Made by a program: the position numbers and the translations under genes. The notes below the pieces were generated by a model, which saw nothing but the letters and a program-made list of their open reading frames with translations, was not told where the DNA came from and did no database searches. From Vulcanisaeta distributa JCM 11213 (lineage in GTDB: Archaea; Thermoproteota; Thermoprotei; Thermoproteales; Thermocladiaceae): DNA of 64,000 bases. The stretch covers positions 186,001-250,000 of the forward strand of contig BBCS01000002.1 of NCBI GenBank assembly GCA_001316125.1. The letters run 5' to 3'. Below are positions 52,804 to 61,504 of the stretch, piece after piece (the first letter of the stretch is position 1; the number at the start of each line of letters is the position of its first letter).

Positions 52804-53160
52804 TTAATATTGTGAATTTGATTTAGTTCTTTGATGGCGATGATGACTGCTTGGTATTATCATGTGTATTGTTACATCATCAAATGGCCTAATCCCGTAT
52901 TTCTCCCTGATTTCCTTTGGTATTGTGAACTGCCTACTAGACGTATGCCTAGTCCTGAGAAGCTTAACGTTATTAACCTCTATTTTATATCCATTATACT
53001 CCATAACCACGCTCACATACTTAACCTTATCAAGCCCTAATGACCTGACGAGATTTGCCGGCACCAATACTTGATTATTTACGTATACTTTTATTGTATA
53101 TGGCAGGTCATCCACTGGTAAACCCTTCCTACCAACCCTAATCTCCTCTGTGAACGCCAT
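52804..53160 (-). CDS. AbrB-type transcriptional regulator with two swapped-hairpin modules
   Basis: An intact 118-residue protein. Two AbrB-like units are visible: IKVYVNNQVLVPANLVRSLG at about residues 23-42, and SSRQFTIPKEIREKYGIRP at about 72-90, each of the form strand - Q-x-x-x-P - helix. The second is the better match to the SpoVT/AbrB DNA-binding consensus. Single-chain tandem AbrB proteins can bind DNA as pseudo-tetramers. The C-terminal tail (SSHHRHQRTKSNS) is basic. No target site can be identified from this window. Confidence 0.7.
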   Translation of the reverse strand: MAFTEEIRVGRKGLPVDDLPYTIKVYVNNQVLVPANLVRSLGLDKVKYVSVVMEYNGYKIEVNNVKLLRTRHTSSRQFTIPKEIREKYGIRPFDDVTIHMIIPSSHHRHQRTKSNSQY

Positions 53161-53432
53161 CAGCCTTAGCCGTGTCCTAATGATCTTTTAAGGGCTTTTG
53201 TGGAACTGAATTGTGAAACTAACGTGAAACTTCACGGGGGGGCGCTTGGCTACCCTATGTTTTGTGGTTGAAACTTAATTAGTAATTGAAATTAAATCAA
53301 AGGACCAAGCATCAAAGCGCATAATCCTTTCCCATTCATCCTAATACCATAGACTTAAAAATCGGTTCACTAACTAAGTCATTGATGATGAGGCGGTTGG
53401 GTCATGAGTTGTGATTGGAATCGCATGGTCTG

Positions 53433-53448
53433 AAATAACTTAATAATT
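53433..53448 (+). promoter_or_regulatory. Probable coaBC promoter (TATA element)
   Basis: AAATAACTTAATAATT is centred about 26 nt before the GTG at 53467 and helps choose that start. The rest of the 306-nt gap 53161-53466 shows only one G7 tract near 53236 and no other feature. Confidence 0.45.
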
Positions 53449-53466
53449 GGCGTCTTCCCAGTAATT

Positions 53467-54720
53467 GTGTCCTTTAGGGAGGACATTGAGTTAATCAGGG
53501 GGGGCTCAAGGAGCAATTTACTACGTGGCAGGAGGGTTGTGCTTGCTAACGGGTGGTATCTCGATTTATAGGGTACCGGACATTGCCAGGGAATTGATTA
53601 GGCATGGGGGGGCTGATGTGGTCACGTTCATGAGTAGGGAAGCGAGCAAATTACTTGGTCCAAGGGTCATGGAGTGGGCTACGGGTAATCCCGTTTATGT
53701 GGAGTTGAGTGGTTATGCCGAGCATGTGAATATCTGTACGACGGCTAACGCCGTGGTTATTGTGCCGGCCACGGCAAATACGATTAGTAAGATCGCCAAT
53801 GGTGTTGGCGATACCTCAGTAACCCTATGCGCAATGACGGCCCTCGGCTCAGGAGTACCATTACTACTTGTACCTGCAATGAACGAATCAATGTGGAGAA
53901 ACCCAATCATTAGGTCCAACATTGAGAAATTACGCAACCTGGGAGTTCATTTCGTGGAGCCCATTATTGAGGAGGGTAAGGCAAAGTTAGCTACTAATCA
54001 GGAGGTCGTTGATTCAGTAATCGACCTATTATCGCCAAGGGATATGAATGGCCTATCCGTACTTATCACCTCAGGCCCAACGCATGAGTACATCGATGCC
54101 ACCAAGTACATAACAACACCAAGTAGCGGCTTAACTGGTTATTACTTCGCCAGGGAGGCCATGGCCAGGGGCGCCAGGGTAACGCTGGTTGAAGGCCCGG
54201 TGAGTATTAATGATCCTCTGGTGCCGAGGTTTATAGGGTTAGGAGCGTCCTTGAGATGTACGATACTGCCATAAAGCTAGTTAGTAAGCGTCATTACGAC
54301 CTGGCCATACTCACGGCAGCACCGCTTGACTTCTACGTTAAGGATAAGGTGAGCGGCAAACTAAGCAGTGACTTGGATAAGGTGGTTATTGAGCTGATCC
54401 AGGCGCCTAAGATTGCTAGGGACCTGAAGAGGTACTCGCCAGGCACATTCCTAATAGCTTACAAGGCCGAGGTTGGGATCACTGAGGAGGAATTAATTGC
54501 TAGGGCATTAAAGAGGGCTAGTGAGGGTGATTGGGACCTGGCACTGGCCCACCTGGTTGCTGAAGGCAGGGGGGGTTTTGGTACTGAGAAGGATGAGGCC
54601 CTCGTTTTAAGCAAGAATGGGGGGGTCATAAGGAGAATAGGTCCACTTCATAAGCGTGAATTGGCAAGGGAGGTGCTAAGCCTATACCTATCTATGGTTG
54701 GGTCACGTGTCAAAAATTAG
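53467..54720 (+). CDS. coaBC: Phosphopantothenoylcysteine synthetase/decarboxylase (frameshifted)
   Basis: The bifunctional CoaBC (Dfp) makes 4'-phosphopantetheine for coenzyme A. About 417 residues from the GTG at 53467. CoaC part: VTGGISIYRVPDIARELI, the active-site His region LSGYAEHVNICTTANAVVI, VPAMNESMWRNPI (the conserved P-A-M-N motif). CoaB part: VLITSGPTHEYIDATKYITT, LAILTAAPLDFYVKDK, KRYSPGTFLIAYKAEV, VAEGRGGFGTEKDEA. Breaks lie near 53547 and 54238. G7 tracts add a Gly in IRGGSRSN, RHGGADVV, GRGGFGT and KNGGVIRR, where the family usually has one. Confidence 0.88.
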
Positions 54721-54787
54721 CATTGTTAAATAGCCATATATATTACTAGGTAACACTTTAAATATGCCTTTAACCCGGTAATACGCT

Positions 54788-56121
54788 ATGAGTGGGCCAA
54801 CTGTTCCTGAGCATGTTAGAAGGAGGGGGGGCTTAATGCTCGCATCAATATCGACCTTCTTAGCGTGGGCTCTCGAGTATTACGACTTCCTAATCTACTT
54901 CTCATTAATACCATACATAAGTGAGTTGTTCTTCCCAAGGTCAAACCCATTGGCAGCACTCATATACACGTTGCTCGTCTTCGCCGTTGCTACTTCGCCA
55001 GGCCCCTTGGCGCAATATTCTTTGGCCACATAGGGGGGGATAAGTATGGTAGGAGGAATGCCCTGCTTGGTGATGCCATTACAATGGCCGTGGCGACGGT
55101 AGCCATAGCATCATTACCAACGTACTCACAAATAGGGATTTGGGCACCAACTACTCACCATATTCAGGTTTGTCCAGGGGGGGTTTGGTTATGGCGGTGA
55201 GGCTGGCGGTGGCGTTGTGTGGCTCTGGAATTTGCATCACCGAAATGGCGCGGCTTGGTTAATGGCGTGCTTAATTCAAGTATGTCAGTCGCCTCCCTAC
55301 TTGCAACGGGCCTATTACTACTTGTCAGCGCTACTACCCAATAAGTACGATTGGCTGGAGGATATTGTTCCTAAGTGGCGCCGTTGTTGTTATCATCGGC
55401 CTAATTATAAGGTTCGCGGCCCCCAGAGTCAATACTTTGGGAGAGGAAGAGGGAGGAGGGTAGGATTGTTAAGATTCCGTTGGCTACAGCCATTAGGAGG
55501 TATTGGTTCAGTCTAATCCTAGTCATATTAATTAACCTCGGCCTAACCTTCGTATTCTATGCGGGTTACGGCTTCGTAACAACATTCACCAAGTTACTAT
55601 CAAGTTACATGCCGGAGCTTCAGAGGGCCTTCATTAAGTTAACATACCTACCGCTCATGCTTGGTAGTATTGGTGGTATAATAGGCAATACATTTGGTGG
55701 TTACCTAACTGACCTATTCGGTAGGAGGAGGATGCTTATAATACCAACAGCAATACTCCTAATCACAATATATCCACTTTACCTAGCCCTAACAACCCTC
55801 TCAATACCAATAATGACCCTATCACTGGCCCTCATGTACTTCATATTCACCTTAAGCGCCACAGTGCAGACTGCCTACTTCTCCGAAATATTCCCAACAG
55901 AGGTCAGGTGGAGCGGGATTGGCTTTGGCTGGAACCTAAATGCAGCCATTGGTTCACTTGCACCAACCTTCGCGCTACTACTATATACCAACTTAAAGGG
56001 TGGTATGAACCCGATAACTGCGGCTGCCCTGGCACCGTCAATTGTCGTAATGATTGGTGCGGCGATGACAATAATAGGCGCATCAATAGGTCCCGAGACC
56101 GTTAGAAAGCAGCTCGAATGA
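54788..56121 (+). CDS. MFS transporter, metabolite:H+ symporter type (heavily frameshifted)
   Basis: About 440 residues and 12 membrane helices after at least six repairs between 54985 and 55490. Diagnostic: ALEYYDFLIYFSLIPYISEL in helix 1, FARPLGAILFGHIGDKYGRR (the D-x-x-G-R-R loop 2-3 motif), FVQGVGYGGEAGGG in helix 4, LFGRRRMLIIPT between helices 8 and 9, and FPTEVRWSGIGFGWNLN in helix 10, all typical of the ProP/KgtP-like MHS family that takes up organic acids or osmolytes. It lies just ahead of the convergent ETF operon; a carboxylate substrate would fit, but this is inference. Confidence 0.75.
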
Positions 56122-56176
56122 ATTTATGACATAGTTAAGGGTAAAATAAACTTATTATTATCTTATTATTTTAATT
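56122..56176. terminator. T-rich convergent terminator region
   Basis: The 55-nt gap between the convergent MFS and etfA genes is almost all A/T, with T-rich runs on the plus strand (ATTATTTTAATTTTATTTC) and on the minus strand (TAAGATAATAATAAGTTTA). Archaeal terminators are such oligo-T stretches without a required hairpin. Confidence 0.45.
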
Positions 56177-57239
56177 TTATTTCTTATAGTTCTTTAACAG
56201 CTCTATCAATTCCTTAACAACGTCTCTATAATCACCAACTATTCCATAATCCGCGTACTGGAATATCGGTGCATTTGGATCGCTGTTTATCGCCACGATT
56301 ATCTTAGACTCCTTCATGCCGAAGACATGCTGAATGGCGCCACTAACGCCAACACCTATGTATAGGGTTGGCCTTATCGTCTTACCCGTCTGCCCAACCT
56401 GCCTATCAGCAGCTAACCAGCCAGCATCCACAACCTTCTTAGTGCCGCCAATGGTACCACCAAGTAACTTTGCAAGCTCCGTGAGTAGCTTAACACCATC
56501 TGCACTACCTACGCCACGCCCAGCCACAACGACGATGTCGGCCTTCTCAACCGGCGGTAACTCCTCACCCTTAACCACAGACTTGACCTCAATCAGTCCC
56601 TGCCCATTAATGCCAGGTATTGAGTCAATAGCCTCCTCTATAATCTCACCCTTCCTACTCGTATCCCTAGGTGGTGTTGGGAATACGTTGGGCCTAACGC
56701 TGGCTAGTTGCGGTCTCCTAGTTGGAGTCCTTATGTGTGCGAGTATGTTACCGCCGTATGTCGGTCTCACCTGGTCTAAGTCCCTCGTTTTTGGGTCAAC
56801 GTCCAGTTCAGTGCAGTCAGCCGTGATTCCAGTCCTCAATGAGTTAGCCACGTACGGCGCCAGTTCCCTACCCCCCCTCTTAGTCGCTGCAAAGAGTATT
56901 ATCTCGGGCTTATACTTATTGGCTAGTTGAACAATGACGTTGGCGTATATGTGCGGTACGTACTTAGCCAGGGCTGGGTGGTCAACATAAATCACCTTAT
57001 CCGCACCATAGTAGATAGGCTCCTTAACAGCATCGCCAAGATTATAACCAAGCACCACGGCTGTCACATCAGTGCTAATCTTACCAGCCAACTCCCTAGC
57101 CTTACCAATAAGTTGCAGACTTCCATCCTTAATTACGCCATTTACATACTCGACATACACCCAAATACCCCCTATACTCATTCTTATTCACTGGATTCCA
57201 CTCACTACAGATCTTCTGCTGAGACTGTGCCGCACTCAT
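56177..57239 (-). CDS. etfA: Electron transfer flavoprotein alpha subunit
   Basis: EtfA binds the FAD that shuttles electrons between acyl-CoA-type dehydrogenases and ETF:quinone oxidoreductase. The long frame encodes 334 residues ending with the FAD-binding domain: GRGVGSADGVKLL, DRQVGQTGKTIRPTLYIG, GVSGAIQHVFGM and VAINSDPNAPIFQYADYG. I place the start at the ATG at 57239, because it overlaps the etfB stop (ATGA) and adds the family-typical lead CSEWNPVNKNEYRG before IWVYVEY; this requires one base less in the G5 run near 57174. ATKRGGRELAP has one Gly more than usual, at a C7 tract (56872). Confidence 0.88.
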
Positions 57240-58068
57240 GGCTTGATCACCCCCCCCTCCTTAATTAGGTTATCAAGTAACCACTTGGCCGCCTCCCTTG
57301 GATCACCCTTGAATATCTGCTTCTTCCTCTCTATGGGCTTGGCATCCTCGATCTTCGCAACTATCGTTGGTGAACCCCCCCTAAGGCCGATACACTCCCT
57401 CTCCAGCTTCAGCGCGTTGTTATCGACGATCTTCACTAAGCCATTCAGTTTGGCCTCAACCTTCTTAGCGAGACTTATGTCCCTTGGCGGATTACTATTC
57501 TTATAAACACTGATTATTATTGGCATCTTGTACTCGTAGGCCTCGTAGACACCCTCATCCTCAAGGTACCTGGTTACCACGATAAGCCTATCCTCAAGCT
57601 TAACCTCAGCATCAACTGCGTAATAAACATATGGCAGGTTGAGCCAGGAGGCCACCTGGGCGGGCATGTGGGCTGTTGTTGAGTCCGTGGTCTCCTCACC
57701 AAAGACTATAAGGTCGAAGTTAGGGAATAGTTTCTGTATGCTCCTTGCCACTGTGTATGAGGTAGCCAATGTATCAGCACCCGCGAATGCCCTGTCCGTG
57801 ATTAGGTATGCCTCGTCAGCCCCCCCATACCTATTGTTGATTCTAGGAAGTCCTTGCCACTCGGTGGTGCCATTGATAATGTTATTACCTTACCGCCATA
57901 CTTATCCTTAAGCCTGAGGGCGAATTCGAGGGCGTTCCTATCGTATGGATTAAGCATCAGTGGTACTCCCTCACGCACGAGGTTATGGGTCACGGGGTCT
58001 AGCCTAACTGCCGTCACATTAGGTACTGCAGCCTTCACAGGGACTATTATCGTTAATCCACCCATCAA
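57236..58068 (-). CDS. etfB: Electron transfer flavoprotein beta subunit (frameshifted)
   Basis: About 277 residues. N-terminal IIVPVKAAVPN, NPYDRNALEFALRLKD, VITLSMAPPSGKDFL; then, after a break at the C7 tract near 57822 (eight would keep frame with MGGADEAYLITDRAFAG), FGEETTDSTTAHMPAQVA, the nucleotide-binding loop, and ISVYKNSNPPR (EtfB signature). LRGGSPTIV and KEGGVIKP have one Gly more than expected, at G7 and G8 tracts. Stop overlaps etfA start. Partner of EtfA in the heterodimer. Confidence 0.88.
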
Positions 58069-58143
58069 TTATGAACAAATATTTGACTTAATATGTATTT
58101 CTGAACTTTGACATATATAGCATTATATAGTCTGCACGTTAAC

Positions 58144-58437
58144 CTAACCAAACCTGTACTGAACGCCAAAGCCACTCTTGGGATAATTCCACTCAATGTT
58201 GTTCTCTGGACAGATTACGCGACATGTGCCGCACTCAAGGCAACCCTCGTGTGAGAATAGGACCGTGCCGTCCGGGCCCGGTGTGTAACACCTGGCTGGG
58301 CATAGGTATAGGCAGGGCTTCTTATCGCACTTCCTACATTGGTCAGGGTCTATAATCCTAATGTGCGGTCTCTGGTCAACATCCCAGGCGTTGCTATTCA
58401 GCCTTTCCTCAATTGGTATTTTCCTGTCGAGGCTCAT
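58144..58437 (-). CDS. fixX: FixX-type ferredoxin
   Basis: An intact 97-residue protein. Its C-terminal half matches FixX: FSHEGCLECGTCRVICP, then EWNYPKSGFGVQYRFG. The N-terminal half has a second cysteine-rich set, QCRKCDKKPCLYLCPARC, so up to two iron-sulfur clusters are possible. With FixC it forms the part of ETF:quinone oxidoreductase that takes electrons from EtfAB. The ATG overlaps the fixC stop (ATGA). No G7 tract and no frameshift, in contrast to its neighbours. Confidence 0.88.
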   Translation of the reverse strand: MSLDRKIPIEERLNSNAWDVDQRPHIRIIDPDQCRKCDKKPCLYLCPARCYTPGPDGTVLFSHEGCLECGTCRVICPENNIEWNYPKSGFGVQYRFG

Positions 58438-59732
58438 AGGTTCATCACCAACCTAATGGCATCCCTTGCCAAATCAATTAATGTTAAGTTGCCCTTACTC
58501 TCAAGTAGTGTTGAGCCAGCTTTCTCGGCATCCCATCAACCTCGAAGTACCTCCTCAACAGGTTATTTATCATTCTCACGTAGTCACTATACAGCCTCGG
58601 CTCTATTAAAACCTTGTGTGCATTCCTAAAGGTCCTGAGTTCTCTAAGTACGAAGGACTCCTCAAGCAGTTTGCCGTAAACTGACAATGCCTCCTCATCG
58701 TACTTACCCAGATTATGAGCCTTAGTAATGGCCTCAGCGGCCAACCTACCGCTCTCCATGGCGAAGTCCACACCCCCCCTAATTATTATGCCTAGGTGAA
58801 GCAGGAAACCAGCTGCATCACCAGCAATTAGATAACCATTGCCGTATAGTTTAGGCGGTGCTGCGTTTATACCCGCCACGGGTGTTAAATGGGCCGAGTA
58901 CTCAAGGAGTTGTCCTCCCTTAATCAACCTCTTAACCATTGGGTGTAGCCTGAACTCCTCGATTAGGTCGTGGACTGGCATATCCAGTTGGTAGCCGTAG
59001 CTTAGGTATAGGACTATCCCCCCCAGGGTTATGGCCTCCTTATTAGTGTATATGAAGGCGCCGCCCGGCAGGTAATGCGTTGGGAATCCAGCAAGCACCC
59101 ACGCTAATCCTCATCCTCATCAAGGTTAAACCTTTCATTAATCTCCTCCCTACTCAACTTAATGACCTCCTTAACCCCCCCAAGGGCCACTATCTCAGGC
59201 TCAACTTAGGCGCTAAGCCACTCCTCTCAAGGACCAGCCTGTTTATCCCCCCCTCGGCGATTATCGTCACGTCACCGTAGACCTCGTCATTACCAGCCCT
59301 AACGCCAACCACCTTACCATCCCTAATGATTAATGAGTCAACGGGTACCTCAGAAACAACGACGGCGCCCGCTGACTCCGCCTTCTTATCGAGCCACTCG
59401 ACAAAGTTCGTTAAATAAGCCGTGAATGATTTATGCTCAACCTTCGTTGTTTCGAAGTCTACGGTTGTCCAGGAATCCTCAGTCATCATTGTTATCCTCT
59501 CCCTCCTAACCCAACGCTCCACTGGCGCCTCCTTGACGTACTCAGGGTATAGCCTGTCGAGGACGTGGGCGTAGATCCTACCGCCAAAGACATTCTTACT
59601 ACCCGGCTTCTTACCCCCCCTCTCAATTACCAACACCTTAAACCCCCCCTTACTGGCCAATTGCTGGGCTGCCGTGAGCCCCCCCGCCGGTCCTGCGCCA
59701 ACCACTATCACATCGAACTTTGTCCCCCCCAC
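58434..59732 (-). CDS. fixC: FixC-type ETF:quinone oxidoreductase flavoprotein (frameshifted)
   Basis: About 432 residues. FAD-binding N-terminus VIVVGAGPAGGLTAAQQLAS, VLVIERGGKKPGSKNVFGG, then VEWLDKKAESAGAVV, and in the second half YLIAGDAAGFLLHLG and IRGGVDFAMESGRLAAEAI. Breaks lie near 59205 and 58515; the last frame ends LARDAIRLVMNL. Compared from memory with E. coli FixC, each of five tracts (59730-59613, 59247, 58774) adds exactly one glycine: GPAGGL, SKGGF, ERGGK, EGGIN and IRGGVD correspond to single-Gly positions. The start is a GTG within a C7 tract. First gene of the fixC-fixX-etfB-etfA operon. Confidence 0.87.
59177..59730 (-). repeat. Cluster of exact 7-nt C/G tracts in fixC
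   Basis: Six C7 tracts on the plus strand (starting near 59177, 59247, 59613, 59643, 59679 and 59724) fall within 555 nt; all are 7 nt long. They are the densest example of the window-wide pattern described in the findings. Confidence 0.8.
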
Positions 59733-59807
59733 AAGTCAGGGATTAGACATACACCTTATTAAGTATTAACGCTAAATAGATTTAATTGATTCAGTTGAAT
59801 TCTCTTT

Positions 59808-59868
59808 TAGTTGGTGATGAGGGCGAACCCAATGGATAGGTGACATGACTCTATCCTGGCTGATAATG
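59808..59868 (+). ncRNA. Candidate C/D box small RNA
   Basis: Box C-like GTGATGA at 59814-59820 and box D CTGA at 59860-59863 are 39 nt apart, the usual size for archaeal C/D guides. Between them a weak C'-like ACATGA (59843-59848) precedes an 11-nt potential guide (CTCTATCCTGG) just before box D; D' is poor. A TATA-like TAAATAGATTTAA at about 59773-59785 sits 25-30 nt before the expected 5' end. Guides were not matched to rRNA. Confidence 0.4.
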
Positions 59869-59879
59869 TCAAACAGAGT

Positions 59880-59932
59880 CTGCTTTTTCGATAAGCCACG
59901 TAGAAATTCCACGTTGCTTTTCGGATAAGCAG
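59880..59932. repeat. Structured element with direct and inverted repeats
   Basis: Two near-identical 16-mers, TGCTTTTTCGATAAGC (59881-59896) and TGCTTTTCGGATAAGC (59915-59930), each able to form a small GCTT/AAGC hairpin, flank a CCACGT...CCACGT direct repeat. The ends CTGCTT and AAGCAG are also complementary, so the whole 53 nt can fold. It follows the sRNA candidate and precedes the radical SAM genes. Confidence 0.55.
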
Positions 59933-59965
59933 GCTTAACTTGATATCTAAATAGATGTTACTAGT

Positions 59966-60082
59966 ATGTCATCATTGGGCGAACACATTGATAAATTGGT
60001 TGAGAGGAAGGTGGAGGATTCGGGAAGTGGTGCTGGTGCGTTAATAGCGGCGATCAGGTTATTGAATAGGGGGCGTTGTTAG
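59966..60082 (+). CDS. Small ORF ahead of the radical SAM gene
   Basis: From an ATG with a TATA-like element (TATCTAAATAG) about 15-20 nt upstream, the frame reads SLGEHIDKLVERKVED, SGSGAGALIAAIRLLNRG and stops at 60082; adding one G to a G5 run extends it to LLDGHLGID with a stop at 60105, overlapping the TTG start of the next gene. 38-46 residues, no cysteine. Either an independent small protein or the true N-terminus of the radical SAM enzyme. Confidence 0.4.
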   Translation: MSSLGEHIDKLVERKVEDSGSGAGALIAAIRLLNRGRC

Positions 60083-60097
60083 ATGGGCACTTAGGTA

Positions 60098-61500
60098 TTG
60101 ACTAAGGAGGTTGAATTTAATGGTGAGAGGAAGCCATTAATGGAGTGGGTGTTGGCAAAGTACGTGGGTGAATCCCAATGCCCAACTGTGACCCACTTTG
60201 TGGCTCCATTCTTCGAGATGGGTATGAAATTGGCAACGGCCTGGCTCCACGCGAATGAGGAACCCATTAAGCAGTTGCTCAGTGATCCAGCGATTAGGAG
60301 GGGGGGTATAGTCACGACGCTGAGGGGGGGCATAGCCCTATTCGGCGTTACAACGCCGCAGAAGCTACCAGCCCCATTCTTCATAGTGTGGAACTTCACA
60401 AACGCCTGCAACCTGAAGTGCATGCATTGTTACCAAAACGCCGGTAGGCCGCTACCCAATGAGTTGACGCTTGAGGAGAAGCTCAGGGTCGTTAAGGAGC
60501 TTGATGAGGCTGGAGTACCTGCCATTGCATTATCTGGTGGTGAGCCAACGGTTCATAGGGACTTCTGGCCAGTACTTGCTGAGATAAATAGGAGGGGGGG
60601 CTTTTACTCGGCCATCGCCACTAATGGAACCACATTTGCGAACATTGAGTTTGCCGAGAGGGCTAAGAAGCTTGGGCTTAGGTATGTGGAGATAAGCATT
60701 GACGCTGCTGACCCCAATGTTCATGATAAGTTCAGGGGGGGTGTGCCAGGTGCTTGGGCTAAGGCGGTGCAGGGGGGGCTTAGGAATGCTGTTAGGCTTG
60801 GCTTTAGTGCGGCGTTGGCGTTTACCGTCACTAAGTACAACATTCATGAGGTTGATAAGATACTTGACCTGGCCCAGGAGATTGGCGTTAAGAGGGTCGT
60901 ATTCTTCAATTTCATACCGGTTGGTAGGGGGGGCCGTGAGAACCTGGAGATTGATTTATCGCCTGAGGAGAGGGAGGAGTTCCTTAGGCATATTTATAAG
61001 GAGATGAGGAGGAGGAAGATGGAGATAATAAGCACGGCTCCTCAGTACGGCAGGGTAGTTAATCAATTAAGCAATGGTGAGGACGTCTCACCAACGCACT
61101 TCGTAGTTGCCAACGACCCCCATAACTAAGGAGTTAACCGAGTTCATTGGTGGTTGTGGGGGGGCTGGCCGTGTTTACGCGGCTATTGAGCCCGAGGGTA
61201 CGGTCACGCCCTGCGTCTTCCTACCATACCCAGTGGGCAATCTAAGGACTAAGTCCTTCTGGGATATTTGGATGGATCCATTCATGGAGAACTTCAGGGA
61301 TAGGAGTAGACTTGAGGGATTCTGTGGTAGGTGCCCGTATAAGTTAATTTGTGGTGGTTGTAGGGCCAGGGCATATAACTACTTTGGTGACGTACTCGCC
61401 CCCAGACCCAGGCTGCATATACAACTCGGCCGAGTGGAGGAAGTTGCAGGAGGATATACTGAGGATTAAGGTGAAGGTATCACCGTTAGTCTTCAAGTGA
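60098..61500 (+). CDS. Radical SAM/SPASM-domain enzyme (frameshifted)
   Basis: About 467 residues from a TTG at 60098. An N-terminal 85-residue helical extension precedes the radical SAM core: NFTNACNLKCMHCYQNAG with the C-x3-C-x2-C cluster ligands, then LSGGEPTVHRDFWPVL, SIDAADPNVHDKFRGG. The C-terminus is a SPASM/twitch module: GGCGGAGRVYAAIEPEGTVT, CVFLPYPVGNL, FCGRCPYKLICGGCRARAY, and a final DPGCIYNSAEW, binding extra iron-sulfur clusters. Breaks at C runs near 61121 and 61403 are one-base gains. Relatives include peptide-modifying and haem-biosynthesis (AhbC/D-like) enzymes. G7 tracts add a Gly in at least seven places. Confidence 0.78.
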
Positions 61501-61504
61501 GGTG

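Noticed and set aside
56334..56930. Plus-strand 198-codon frame opposite etfA
   Set aside because: Complete antisense overlap with a well-conserved gene; composition is that of a shadow frame.
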